Below, piece by piece: positions 13,395 through 22,751 of a stretch of 64,000 bases of DNA (position 1 is the stretch's first letter; every line of letters begins with the position of its first letter). The notes beneath the pieces are model-generated. The model saw only the letters and a program-made list of their open reading frames with translations. It had not been told where the DNA came from and ran no database searches. This DNA comes from Verrucomicrobiota bacterium (GTDB taxonomy: Bacteria; Verrucomicrobiota; Verrucomicrobiia; Opitutales; UBA953), in NCBI GenBank assembly GCA_030830965.1, contig JAURLX010000004.1, positions 1 to 64,000 of the forward strand, written 5' to 3'. A program made the translations under genes and the position numbers.

Positions 13395-13997
13395 ATGCCG
13401 GGACACGCGCTGCGCTGCCTGGTGCTCGGACGCGACGCTTCCGGGGAGTCGCACGACCTGCTCACGTTGCTCGAGCCCGCGGAGGGCCTGGCGCGCTGCC
13501 TGCTCCGGCGGCGCCGCGCGGGCGCCGGGGACTCCCCCGACCTCTTCGACGAGGCCGAGGTCACGCTGGAGAAGTCCAAGGACGGCGGCACGCGCTTCGC
13601 CCGCGACTACCGGCTGCTGCGCCGCCGCACGGGCATCGGGCGCGACCGGCGCGCGCTGGAACGCGCCAGCCGGCTGGCCGGCATCCTGCGCCGCAACCCG
13701 CCGCCGCCCGAGTCGGCCCCGGTCTGCTGGAAAATCGCGCAGGAGACCTTCGACGCCATTGCGACGCGGCCGCGCCCCGACGCGGCATACTTCAAGGCGC
13801 TCTGGCTCATCCTCAAGGACGGCGGCTGGCCGGTGCATGAGCACTGGTTCTCGCGCCTGGGCGGCCGCCAGGCCGACGCCGCCGCGGTGCTGGCCGCGCC
13901 GCTCGACGCGCAGACGTCCGACGAGGAGATGGTGATGGCGCTCTCCGCCGACCTCGAGCGCTGGGCGGCGGGCGAGGTCCACTACGTCCTGCCCTGA
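13395..13997 (+). CDS. recO: RecO-like DNA repair protein (short form)
   Basis: CLVLGRDASGESHDLLTLLEPAEGLARCLLRRRRAG resembles the RecO N-terminal OB fold; rest divergent. Confidence 0.6.
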   Translation: MPGHALRCLVLGRDASGESHDLLTLLEPAEGLARCLLRRRRAGAGDSPDLFDEAEVTLEKSKDGGTRFARDYRLLRRRTGIGRDRRALERASRLAGILRRNPPPPESAPVCWKIAQETFDAIATRPRPDAAYFKALWLILKDGGWPVHEHWFSRLGGRQADAAAVLAAPLDAQTSDEEMVMALSADLERWAAGEVHYVLP

Positions 13998-16291
13998 TGC
14001 GCATCGACGTCCAGGCCCGGCGCATCGAGCTGAGCGCGCAGGAATTCGCCACGTTCCGCCCAGGCCCGGGCGCGGGAGCCGGCGGCTCGCCCTGGCGCGC
14101 CGAAGCGGGACGGCAGTGGCACGAATCGCTGCGCCTCGAGGCCGAGAAGGAGGGCGCGGGCTGGGAATTCGAGAAGGGGGTGGCCTGCGAGATCGGCGCA
14201 CTGGGCTGGAAGGTGGCGGTCACGGGCCGGACCGACCAGTGGCGAGAATGCGGGGGACTGACGGAAATCCGCGAGGTCAAGACCGTCACGTGCACCCTGC
14301 CCCGGCGTCCCGAATGGCTGCTGCAGCGCTACCCGCACCACTTCCTGCAGCTCGCGGCCTACTGCCACGCCGCCCGCCTGCGGCCCGGCACCTCGCGCGT
14401 GGCCGGCGAACTCGTGTTCGTCGACCCTGCGGACGGCACGCGCCAGAAGGTCCCCCTGCCCGAGGCCGCCGAGGCCGACCTGCTGCGGCAGGCCGAGCAG
14501 GTCGCGGCCCACGCGGAGAACCGCCGCGCGAGCCACGCCAGGCTGCTCGCGCTGCCCGACCGGACACCCTTCGCCGAGCCGCGGCCGGAATGGCGGGGCT
14601 GCTGCGCCGACCTCGATCACGCGGCGCTCGAGTCGCCGACCCGCCTGCTCGTGGCGCCGACGGGCTTCGGCAAGACCTCCGCCGCCCTGCGCCACGGGCT
14701 GGCGCTCCTGCGCGGAGGGAGGGCCGGACGCCTGCTCTACCTCACGGGCAAGGGCACGGGGCAACTTCAGGTGCTCCGCGAGCTCCGCCGGATGGCCGGG
14801 CCCGGGGAGCTCCGTGCGCTGGTCCTGCGGCCGCGCGCGGAACACGAGGTCGACGGGCTCAGCGACGACCCCGAGGTGATCCGCCGCAACTGGACGCTGG
14901 CGAAGATCGACCCGGCCTCGCTGCTCGACGCAGGCGCCGACCTCCGGAAGGTCCGCGAGCTCGGCCGCATCGCCGGCGTGCCGCCCTGGGACATCACCAA
15001 GGCGATGCTGGTCCATGCGGACGCGGTCATCTGCGACTACAACTACGTCTTCTCGCCCCGCAACCGCGCGGCGCTCGAGACCGTGCCCGGCTGGGACGAA
15101 TCCGACACGGCGCTCGTCGTCGACGAGGCCCACAACCTCCCCGACCGCGCGGCCGAATGCCTCTCGCTGCGCGACGACGCGCAGTCGGCCGCCGACTTCG
15201 CGCACGCCCTGCTCTCCCACCGCGCGCCGGCCGGCTGGATCTCCGCCGCGCAATCCTGGGCCGACTTCCTCGGACGACTCCCCGCGGCGGACGCCGCCTC
15301 GCCCGACGACCGGCTGGAGGCGATGGCGATCGCCGACCGCTTCGCCCTGCTCGCCGCCGAGCAGCCCTTCAACACCGACGGCCTGCCGGACGACGCCCGC
15401 CAGGCGGCCTGGGACATGGCCGCCTGGTCCGAGCGGCTGGAGTCGTCGGACCTGGGCTGGCTGCTGTGGTCGCCCAAGCCCGGGACGCTCAGCCTCGACT
15501 GCCTCACGGCCGCGCGCACGACGGGCGAACGGCTGCGCGCGTTCGGCCACGCGCTGCTCATGACCGCCACGCCCGGCCCGAAGGGAGCGCTCGCGGCCGA
15601 CTGCGGCCTCGACGGCGAAGCGCTCACGCGCGTGGACGCGGCGGCCCCTTGGCGGCAAGGAGCCTACTCGGTGGCCATCGACGCGCGCGCCGACACGCGG
15701 CTCAAGGCCCGGGAATCGACGATGGCGCTCACGGCCGCGAGCCTCCGCCGGCTGTCGGAGGACGGCGCGGTGGCGGCGTTCTTCCCCTCCTACCGCTACG
15801 CGGAGGCGGTGGTGGCAGAGCTGCGGAGGACGGAACCCGACATCGACGTCGCCCTGCAGCCCCGCGGGCTGGGGCCGGACGGGACGGCCAGGTTCGTGGA
15901 AGACTCGCTGAACCGCTTCACCGTGCTCTGCCTCATCCTCGGGGGGTCGCTGGGCGAAGGGGTCGACATGCTGGGCGGCCGGATCCGCTCGGCGGTGGTC
16001 GTCGGCCCGGCGCTGCCCGAGGTGAACGCGCTGCAGGAGGCCCGCCGCAGGATGTTCGTCGCGGACGGGGCCGAGGACGCCTTCTCGCTCGCCTACGTGC
16101 GGCCGGGGATGCGCAAGGTCAACCAGGCGCTGGGCCGTCTCGTGCGCGCGCCGGGCCATTCCGCGCGCGTGCTCCTGCACTGCCGCAGGTTCGCCGACGA
16201 GACCTACCGGGGACTGCTTTCGGGCGAATACGGGGACCCGCCGGTCCTCGCGGACGACGGCGACTTCGCGCGCTGGGCGGAACGGAGCTGA
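13997..16291 (+). CDS. PD-(D/E)XK nuclease - XPD/DinG-type superfamily 2 helicase fusion
   Basis: ATG overlaps the recO-like TGA by 1 nt. N-terminus: TGRTDQW...GGLTEIREVKTV...HHFLQLAAYCHAARL (D...ExK, QxxxY). Helicase: APTGFGKTSAALRHG, VVDEAHNL, LLMTATP, GGSLGEGVDMLGGRIRSAVVVGPALPEVN, NQALGRLVRAPGHSARVLLHCRRF. Confidence 0.85.
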   Translation: MRIDVQARRIELSAQEFATFRPGPGAGAGGSPWRAEAGRQWHESLRLEAEKEGAGWEFEKGVACEIGALGWKVAVTGRTDQWRECGGLTEIREVKTVTCTLPRRPEWLLQRYPHHFLQLAAYCHAARLRPGTSRVAGELVFVDPADGTRQKVPLPEAAEADLLRQAEQVAAHAENRRASHARLLALPDRTPFAEPRPEWRGCCADLDHAALESPTRLLVAPTGFGKTSAALRHGLALLRGGRAGRLLYLTGKGTGQLQVLRELRRMAGPGELRALVLRPRAEHEVDGLSDDPEVIRRNWTLAKIDPASLLDAGADLRKVRELGRIAGVPPWDITKAMLVHADAVICDYNYVFSPRNRAALETVPGWDESDTALVVDEAHNLPDRAAECLSLRDDAQSAADFAHALLSHRAPAGWISAAQSWADFLGRLPAADAASPDDRLEAMAIADRFALLAAEQPFNTDGLPDDARQAAWDMAAWSERLESSDLGWLLWSPKPGTLSLDCLTAARTTGERLRAFGHALLMTATPGPKGALAADCGLDGEALTRVDAAAPWRQGAYSVAIDARADTRLKARESTMALTAASLRRLSEDGAVAAFFPSYRYAEAVVAELRRTEPDIDVALQPRGLGPDGTARFVEDSLNRFTVLCLILGGSLGEGVDMLGGRIRSAVVVGPALPEVNALQEARRRMFVADGAEDAFSLAYVRPGMRKVNQALGRLVRAPGHSARVLLHCRRFADETYRGLLSGEYGDPPVLADDGDFARWAERS

Positions 16292-16292
16292 C

Positions 16293-16943
16293 TCAGACGC
16301 GCACGACGACCTGGTCGAGGGGCCGGCGGATCTTGACGAAGCCCGCGTGCTTGTCGGCGGCGGAACGGTAGCCGGCGGCGCAGGCCACGACAGTCTCGTG
16401 CCGGGTGCCCTTCAGGCCGAGGATCTCGTCATACTTGGCGGGGTCGATGCCCTCGAGCGGGCAGGTGTCCACGCCGAGGACCGCCGCGGCGGCCATGAAC
16501 TGGCCCAGGGCGATGTAGACCTGGCGCGCGGCCCACTCGCGCTGGCGCTCCGCGGGCATGCCCTGGGCGACGTTCTGGAGCATCATCTGCCGGTAGGGCT
16601 CCAGCTTGACGGGATCGGCGCGACGCTCCGCCACCATCTGGTCGAAGAACGCCTGCACGTCGGCCTCGATCACGGACGTCTGGCGCGTGAACACCACAAG
16701 ATGCGAGGCGTCGGTCACCTGAGACTGCCCCCAGGAGTTCGGCCGCAGGAGCGCGCGCTTCGCCGCGTCGACCACGACCACGAATTTCCAAGGCTGGAGG
16801 CCGTAGGACGAGGGCGCCAGCTGCAGGGAGTGCTCGAGGGCCTTCCAGACGTCGGCCGGAATCGGCCGTGGGTCGAAGGTCTTGGTCGCGTAGCGCCAGC
16901 GCAGGGCGGCGTCGAGCTGGGCGGGAGTCGTGGCGGGGGTCAT
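16293..16943 (-). CDS. Nitroreductase-family NAD(P)H-dependent oxidoreductase
   Basis: ALRWRYATKTFDPRPIPADVWKALEHSLQLAPSSYGLQPWKFVVVVD...GQFMAAAAVLGVDTCPLEGIDPAKYDEILGL. Confidence 0.88.
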   Translation of the reverse strand: MTPATTPAQLDAALRWRYATKTFDPRPIPADVWKALEHSLQLAPSSYGLQPWKFVVVVDAAKRALLRPNSWGQSQVTDASHLVVFTRQTSVIEADVQAFFDQMVAERRADPVKLEPYRQMMLQNVAQGMPAERQREWAARQVYIALGQFMAAAAVLGVDTCPLEGIDPAKYDEILGLKGTRHETVVACAAGYRSAADKHAGFVKIRRPLDQVVVRV

Positions 16944-16982
16944 GAGGACGCCAGCCAACCGCCGGGGCCGCCCGGTGTCAAA

Positions 16983-17654
16983 TCACGCGGGCGAGAGCAC
17001 GCCACCCGAGAGCACGTAGCGGCGGGACGCCCTTTCGGCGAACTCGCGGCTGTGCGTGACGAGCACCAGCGCCGTGCCGAGCGTGGCGACCACGCCGAGC
17101 ATGAGCGACATGACCTCCTCGGCCGTGCGTTCGTCGAGATTGCCCGTGGGCTCGTCGGCCAGCAGCACCGGCGGACGGTTCACCAGCGCGCGGGCGAGCG
17201 CGACCCGCTGGCATTCGCCTCCCGAAAGCTTCGACGGCAGGTGGTCCGCCCGGGCGGAGAGACCGACCTGGCCGAGCAGTTCGCCGGCGCGGCGGGCGGC
17301 CTCGGCGGCGTCGATGCCGGCGATGCGCGCAGCGAGCGCGACGTTTTCCTGCGCGGTGAGCTCGGGCATCAGCTGGTAGTTCTGGAAGACGAAGCCCACG
17401 CCGCGGCCGAGCGCCAGGCGGGGCGGACACAGGCCCAGCCCGGGCAGCAGCACCTCGACCACGCCGGCATCGGGCTGGTCAAGTCCGCCGAGGATCTGCA
17501 GCAGCGTCGTCTTGCCCGAACCGGAGGAGCCTCGGACCGACACCGACTCGCCCGCCCGGACGTCCAGCGAGACGCCGTTGAGGACGCACAGCGGCCCCGC
17601 GGGCGAGGCGTAGGAGCGGACCAGCCCGGCGGCTCGCAGGACGGAATCAGGCAT
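16983..17654 (-). CDS. lolD: Lipoprotein-releasing ABC transporter ATP-binding protein
   Basis: Walker [24 protein letters not shown]; signature [39 protein letters not shown]. Confidence 0.92.
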   Translation of the reverse strand: MPDSVLRAAGLVRSYASPAGPLCVLNGVSLDVRAGESVSVRGSSGSGKTTLLQILGGLDQPDAGVVEVLLPGLGLCPPRLALGRGVGFVFQNYQLMPELTAQENVALAARIAGIDAAEAARRAGELLGQVGLSARADHLPSKLSGGECQRVALARALVNRPPVLLADEPTGNLDERTAEEVMSLMLGVVATLGTALVLVTHSREFAERASRRYVLSGGVLSPA

Positions 17655-18867
17655 CGCGCATGGCCTCCGAGGGCTTGCGGCCGGCGGCCCAGATCGCGGG
17701 GAAGAGCCCCGCGGCCGCCGTGGTGACCAAGGTGAAGAACGCCGCGACCAGGAAATCGGAGGCGTCGTAGTGCAGGGGCACCCGCGAGAACTGGTAGACG
17801 TTGGCGACCATGTCGCCGTCGCCGAAGAGCCGGTTCACCGCGCCGAGGATGCCGTCGCGGAAGGTGAGGATCGTCCACGTGAGCCCGAAGCCGGCGAGCG
17901 TGCCGATGAGCCCGATGAGCAGCCCCTGCAGCGCGAAGATCAGCACCAGCTCGGCGCGGCCCGCGCCCAGTGCGGCGAGCACGCCGACCTCGCGCGCGCG
18001 GCGGATGACCGCGGAGAAGAGCGTGCTGCCGATGGAGAACGAAGCCACCAGCGTGATGATGAACATCAGAAAGAAGAGCATGGTCTTCTCGAAGCGGATA
18101 GCCTCGAGGAAGTTGCGTTTCACGTGCTGCCACGGGATGAAGGCGAGGCCCGGACGCGCGGCGGAGAGCCGTTCGGCGACGGATTCGGCCGCCGCGGGCT
18201 CCTTCAGGCGCAGCGTGAGACCGTGGGCGCGGCCGCCCAGCGCCCAGAGGTCGTCGAACCGGCGCAGCGGAATGAGCGCCGCGCGGTCGTCGACCTCCGT
18301 GAAGCCCGTGCGGATGACCGCGCAGACCTCGAGCTCGACCGGCAGGGGCGCCCGGCCCTTCTCCGCGCGCTCGGCCATGGCGGGCGACCAGAGTTCGACC
18401 TTGTCGCCCACCCGCACGCGGAGCGCGCGGGCGAGCCCGGCGCCGAGGGCCACGCGGCCGTCATCGATCTCGTCGAAGGAGCCGAAGGCGACGTAGCGGC
18501 GCGCCGGCTGGGCGGGGTCCGACGGATCGATGCCGCGCACGCCGGCCACCGCGGAGAAGTCGCCATTGCGGACCAGGGCCGGGCCTTCGGCGTAGGGCGA
18601 GGCCGAACGCACCGCAGGGTCGGCTCCGAGGGTCCGGGCGAGCTCCGCGGGACGCTCGATCGGCGCGGAGGCAGTGACCACGCAGTCGCCGAACGACTCG
18701 CGGATGCGGAGGCGGTGCTCCTCGCCGAAGCCGTTCATCACCGTCTGCACCACCAGCAGCGAGGCCACGCCGAGCGCCACCCCGAGGATGGACACCGTGG
18801 CGAAGGCCGGGAACCGCCGGCCCGGGGGGAAGAGCTGCCTCAGCGCGAGATGGAGGAACCAGGGCAC
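17647..18867 (-). CDS. lolC: LolC/LolE-type lipoprotein-releasing ABC permease
   Basis: HLALRQLFPPGRRFPAFATVSILGVALGVASLLVVQTVMNGFGEEHRLRI; MacB_PCD-like periplasmic domain; C-terminal FtsX core. Overlaps lolD. Confidence 0.9.
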   Translation of the reverse strand: MPWFLHLALRQLFPPGRRFPAFATVSILGVALGVASLLVVQTVMNGFGEEHRLRIRESFGDCVVTASAPIERPAELARTLGADPAVRSASPYAEGPALVRNGDFSAVAGVRGIDPSDPAQPARRYVAFGSFDEIDDGRVALGAGLARALRVRVGDKVELWSPAMAERAEKGRAPLPVELEVCAVIRTGFTEVDDRAALIPLRRFDDLWALGGRAHGLTLRLKEPAAAESVAERLSAARPGLAFIPWQHVKRNFLEAIRFEKTMLFFLMFIITLVASFSIGSTLFSAVIRRAREVGVLAALGAGRAELVLIFALQGLLIGLIGTLAGFGLTWTILTFRDGILGAVNRLFGDGDMVANVYQFSRVPLHYDASDFLVAAFFTLVTTAAAGLFPAIWAAGRKPSEAMRDA

Positions 18868-18876
18868 CTGCGTCGG

Positions 18877-20361
18877 TCAGGGATTCGCGGACGGCCGGAG
18901 CGTCGGGAACAGGATCACGTCGCGGATGTTGGCCGCGCCCGTGAGCAGCACCGCCAGGCGGTCGATGCCCACGCCCAGTCCGCCCGCGGGCGGCATGCCA
19001 TGCTCGAGCGCGAGCAGGAAGTCCTCGTCGACCTTGTGCTGTTCGGCGCCGGCCTGGATCTGGAACATCTCGCGCTGCACGCCCGGGTCGTTCTGCTCGG
19101 AGTAGGCCGGAGCGATCTCCTGGCCGTTGATGCAGAGCTCGAAAACGTCGATCGTCGTGGCGTCGCCGCGGGTGATCTTGGCGAGCGGGCAGAGCTCCTT
19201 GGGCACGTGGGTGACGAAGGTCGGCTGGATGAGCGTCGGCTCGATCAGCTTGCCGAAAACCTCGTTGGTGACCTCGTAGTCCTCCCAGTCGGCGCGAGGC
19301 TCCTCGAGCCCGAGCACGCGGCAGGCGGCGATCTTCTCCTCCTTGGTGCGCGAGAACCACTGCGGGTCGCCCGTGCGCTCGAGGATGAGGTCCTTGTACT
19401 TCGCCTCGCGCCATTCGCCCCCGAGCTCGATGACCGTGCCGTCGTGCCGCGCGATGGAGGTGGTGCCGAGGGCCTCGCGGGCCGCGGTCTGGATGAGCGA
19501 GCGCACCAGCTCCATCATGCCGCGGTAGTCGCTGTAGGCCTGGTAGGCCTCGAGCATGGTGAACTCCGGGCTGTGGCGGGGCGAGTAGCCCTCGTTGCGG
19601 AAGACCCGGCCGATCTCGAACACGCGGTCAAGACCGCCCACGAGGCAGCGCTTGAGGTGCAGCTCCAGGGCGATGCGCAAGTTGAAGTCGCAGTCGAGCG
19701 CGTTGAAGTGCGTCTGGAACGGACGGGCCGCCGCGCCGCCGGCGACCGAGTGCAGCGCAGGCGTCTCGACCTCGAGGAAGCCCCGGCTCCAGAGAAAGCG
19801 GCGGATCGACTCGATGATGCGGCTGCGCGCCATGAGGCGGCGGCGAGACTCCTCGTTCACCACGAGGTCAAGGTAGCGCTGACGGTAGACCTGGTCCTGG
19901 TCGGCCAGGCCGGCCCACTTCTCCGGGAGCGGCCGCAGGGCCTTGGCGAGCAGACGATACTCCGTCACGCGCACCGTGACCTCGCCGGTCTTAGTCCGGA
20001 ACAGACGGCCGCGCACCCCGACGAAGTCGCCGAGGTCGAGCAGCTTCTTGAAATGGGCGTCGTAGCGGTCGCCGAGGGCGTCGCGCGTGAAGTAGCACTG
20101 CTGGACGCCGGAACGGTCCAAGACCTTGACGAAGCTGGCCTTGCCCATGACGCGCAGCGCGACGATGCGGCCGGCCACGGAGACCTCGGGACCCTCCTCG
20201 ACGCCCTCGGGCAGGAGCGACGGGCAGTCGGCGGCGACATGCGTCTGGTCCCACTCGGCCCGGAAGGGGTCCTCCCCCGCCGCCCGGAGCTGGGCGAGCT
20301 TCTCCAGACGCACGGCCCGGAGGTCGTGCGAGATGGCGTTGAGGTCGGGCTTTTCGCTCAT
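18877..20361 (-). CDS. lysS: Lysine--tRNA ligase (class II)
   Basis: VNEESRRRLMARSRIIESIRRFLWSRGFLEVETPALHSVAGGAAARPFQTHFNALD...VFEIGRVFRNEGYSPRHSPEFTMLEAYQAYSDY...GGLGVGIDRLAVLLTGAANIRDVILFPTLRP. Confidence 0.97.
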   Translation of the reverse strand: MSEKPDLNAISHDLRAVRLEKLAQLRAAGEDPFRAEWDQTHVAADCPSLLPEGVEEGPEVSVAGRIVALRVMGKASFVKVLDRSGVQQCYFTRDALGDRYDAHFKKLLDLGDFVGVRGRLFRTKTGEVTVRVTEYRLLAKALRPLPEKWAGLADQDQVYRQRYLDLVVNEESRRRLMARSRIIESIRRFLWSRGFLEVETPALHSVAGGAAARPFQTHFNALDCDFNLRIALELHLKRCLVGGLDRVFEIGRVFRNEGYSPRHSPEFTMLEAYQAYSDYRGMMELVRSLIQTAAREALGTTSIARHDGTVIELGGEWREAKYKDLILERTGDPQWFSRTKEEKIAACRVLGLEEPRADWEDYEVTNEVFGKLIEPTLIQPTFVTHVPKELCPLAKITRGDATTIDVFELCINGQEIAPAYSEQNDPGVQREMFQIQAGAEQHKVDEDFLLALEHGMPPAGGLGVGIDRLAVLLTGAANIRDVILFPTLRPSANP

Positions 20362-20474
20362 GCTGCTGGCAGAAATGGGTGCCTTCCGGAGGGCCGGGAG
20401 GCAAGGGCGAAAGGGCCGCCAAGGCGGGCGTTTCCGTGTTGCGATGGAACGGCGGCGAGGGATAACCAGACTTC

Positions 20475-21320
20475 ATGAAGGCGTACCTCGACCTGCTCGG
20501 CCACGTGCGGCGGAACGGCGAGCGGCGCGTCGACCGGACGGGCGTGGGGACGCTGGGGATCTTCGGCGCGCAGATGCGCTTAGACCTCGCCGAGGGCTTC
20601 CCGCTCGTGACCACCAAGAAGGTCCACCTCAAGTCCGTGGTGCACGAGCTACTTTGGTTCCTCGCGGGCAGCACCGACAACGCCTGGCTCAACGAGCGCG
20701 GCGTCAGCATCTGGAACGAGTGGGCCACGGCGGAGCAGTGCGCGAAGTTCGGACGGGGCCCCGGAGACCTCGGCCCGGTCTACGGACACCAGTGGCGCCG
20801 CTTCGGCGCGTCGCGCCTTCCGGACGGCTCCTACGCCGACGACGGCGTCGACCAGGTGCGCCGGCTCGTCGAGGAGATCCGCCGCAACCCCTCCAGCCGC
20901 CGGCTCATCGTGACGGGCTGGAACCCGAAGGAGGCGGACCAGGTCGCGCTCCCGCCCTGCCACACGCTCTTCCAGTTCCACGTCTCCGGCGACGGGCGCC
21001 TCAGCTGCCAGCTCTACCAGCGCAGCGCGGACCTTTTCCTCGGCGTGCCCTTCAACATCGCGAGCTACTCTATCCTGACCCACATGGTCGCGCAGGTGAC
21101 CGGCCTGCGTCCGGGCCATTTCGTGCACACCTTCGGCGACGCCCACGTCTACCTCAACCACCTCGAGCAGGTGGACCTGCAGCTCACGCGCGAGCCGCGC
21201 GCCCTGCCCCGGCTGGTCCTGAACCCCGAGGTGAAGGACCTGTTCGCCTTCAGGTTCGAGGACATTTCGGTCGAGGGCTACGACCCGCATCCGGCGATCA
21301 AGGCCCCGGTGGCCGTCTGA
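20475..21320 (+). CDS. thyA: Thymidylate synthase
   Basis: [91 protein letters not shown]. Confidence 0.97.
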   Translation: MKAYLDLLGHVRRNGERRVDRTGVGTLGIFGAQMRLDLAEGFPLVTTKKVHLKSVVHELLWFLAGSTDNAWLNERGVSIWNEWATAEQCAKFGRGPGDLGPVYGHQWRRFGASRLPDGSYADDGVDQVRRLVEEIRRNPSSRRLIVTGWNPKEADQVALPPCHTLFQFHVSGDGRLSCQLYQRSADLFLGVPFNIASYSILTHMVAQVTGLRPGHFVHTFGDAHVYLNHLEQVDLQLTREPRALPRLVLNPEVKDLFAFRFEDISVEGYDPHPAIKAPVAV

Positions 21321-21321
21321 C

Positions 21322-21801
21322 GTGGACCTCGGCCGTCCGCTCATCGCCATCGCCGCCGTCGCGCGCAACCGCGGCATCGGCCTGGCTAACCGGCTGCCGT
21401 GGCGGATCCCGGAGGACTTCGCGTTCTTCAAGGCGGCGACGATGGGCCACGTCCTGCTGATGGGACGCAAGACCTACGCGTCCATCGGACGGCCCCTGCC
21501 CGGCCGGACGACAGTCGTGCTCAGCCGGTCCGGCTTCGCCGCGCCGGGCGTGACGGTGGCCAGGGACTGGGCGGAGGCCGCCGCGGTAGCCCCGGACCGG
21601 AAACTTTTCCTCGCCGGAGGGGCCGCGCTCTACACGGAGGCGCTCCCCTGGTGCTCCGAGCTCATCCTGACGCATGTCGACCTCGAGCCCGAGGCGGACG
21701 CATTCTTCCCCGACTGGCGCGACCATTTCGATGACGGCCAAGTGCTCGAATGCCACCCGACCTGCACCATGCGCCGCCATCTGCCCCTGAGGCGGGGGTG
21801 A
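21322..21801 (+). CDS. folA: Dihydrofolate reductase (GTG start)
   Basis: IAIAAVARNRGIGLANRLPWRIPEDFAFFKAATMGHVLLMGRKTYASIGRPLPGRTTVVLSR; 1 nt downstream of thyA. Confidence 0.94.
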   Translation: MDLGRPLIAIAAVARNRGIGLANRLPWRIPEDFAFFKAATMGHVLLMGRKTYASIGRPLPGRTTVVLSRSGFAAPGVTVARDWAEAAAVAPDRKLFLAGGAALYTEALPWCSELILTHVDLEPEADAFFPDWRDHFDDGQVLECHPTCTMRRHLPLRRG

Positions 21802-21894
21802 TCCGGGCTCGGCAGGGTCCGGCGACGCGATAAAAAGCGGTTTTTCGCTGGTTTTCTCCTTTCCAACGCATCCCCCCGTCCTAACTTCCCGACC

Positions 21895-22428
21895 ATGCCG
21901 GACGGCCTGTTCATCTTCTTTGCCGCCCTGACGCTGGGGGCGGCGTCCCTCCTCGTCCTGAGCCGCAACGCGGTCACCTCCGCGATGGGGATGATCCTCG
22001 CCCTCGTAGGCGTCGCGGCCGACTTCTTCCTGTTGGACGCCTACTTCCTCGGCGTCCTGCAGGTGCTCGTCTACGCCGGAGCCGTAATGGTCCTCTTCTT
22101 GTTCATCATCATGCTCCTCGACACCGAGGACCCCGCGGGCGCGTACCCCTGGAAGAAGGCGGCCGGAGGGCTCGCCCTGTTCTTCCTCCTGGCCGCCGGC
22201 GTCCTGTGGCTCTTCCACTGGTCCGGCGCCGTGCCCGCGACCCCCGCCGGAGCGACCCCGCCCGAGCTGACCGCCGCGCCCGCCGAGTTCGCGACCGCGG
22301 CGAAGGCCTTCGGTCGCCTCCTCTACACCAAGTACCTCCTGCCGCTGGAGATCGCCGGCCTGCTGCTCCTGACGGCGCTCGTGGGCGTCGTCTCGCTGAG
22401 CAAGGACGCCTCCGACGAGCGGGCCTGA
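21895..22428 (+). CDS. nuoJ: NADH-quinone oxidoreductase subunit J
   Basis: [71 protein letters not shown]. Confidence 0.93.
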   Translation: MPDGLFIFFAALTLGAASLLVLSRNAVTSAMGMILALVGVAADFFLLDAYFLGVLQVLVYAGAVMVLFLFIIMLLDTEDPAGAYPWKKAAGGLALFFLLAAGVLWLFHWSGAVPATPAGATPPELTAAPAEFATAAKAFGRLLYTKYLLPLEIAGLLLLTALVGVVSLSKDASDERA

Positions 22429-22432
22429 AGCC

Positions 22433-22741
22433 ATGGAAAACACCTCCCTCGCCCACCATCTCCTCCTCGCGGGGCTCCTCTTCGCCCTCGGCCTGGTCGG
22501 CGTGCTCGTGCGCCGCAACCTGCTCGTCGTCTACATGTGCCTCGAGCTCATGCTCGCGGCGGCGACCCTCGCCCTCGTGGCCTTCTCGCGCTTCAACCGC
22601 ACGATGGACGGCGCGGTGCTCGTCTTCTTCGTCATCACCGTCGCCGCCGCCGAGGTGGCCGTCGGGCTCGCGCTCATCGTCGCCCTCTACCGGCGCCGGG
22701 GCACGGTGAGCTCCGACCGTCTCGACGTCCTCCGCCCCTGA
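22433..22741 (+). CDS. nuoK: NADH-quinone oxidoreductase subunit K
   Basis: [79 protein letters not shown]. Confidence 0.95.
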   Translation: MENTSLAHHLLLAGLLFALGLVGVLVRRNLLVVYMCLELMLAAATLALVAFSRFNRTMDGAVLVFFVITVAAAEVAVGLALIVALYRRRGTVSSDRLDVLRP

Positions 22742-22751
22742 CACTCCGAAG

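Noticed and set aside
17770-20478. 902-aa + strand ORF over lolC/lysS
   Set aside because: Shadow ORF opposite well-supported lolC and lysS.
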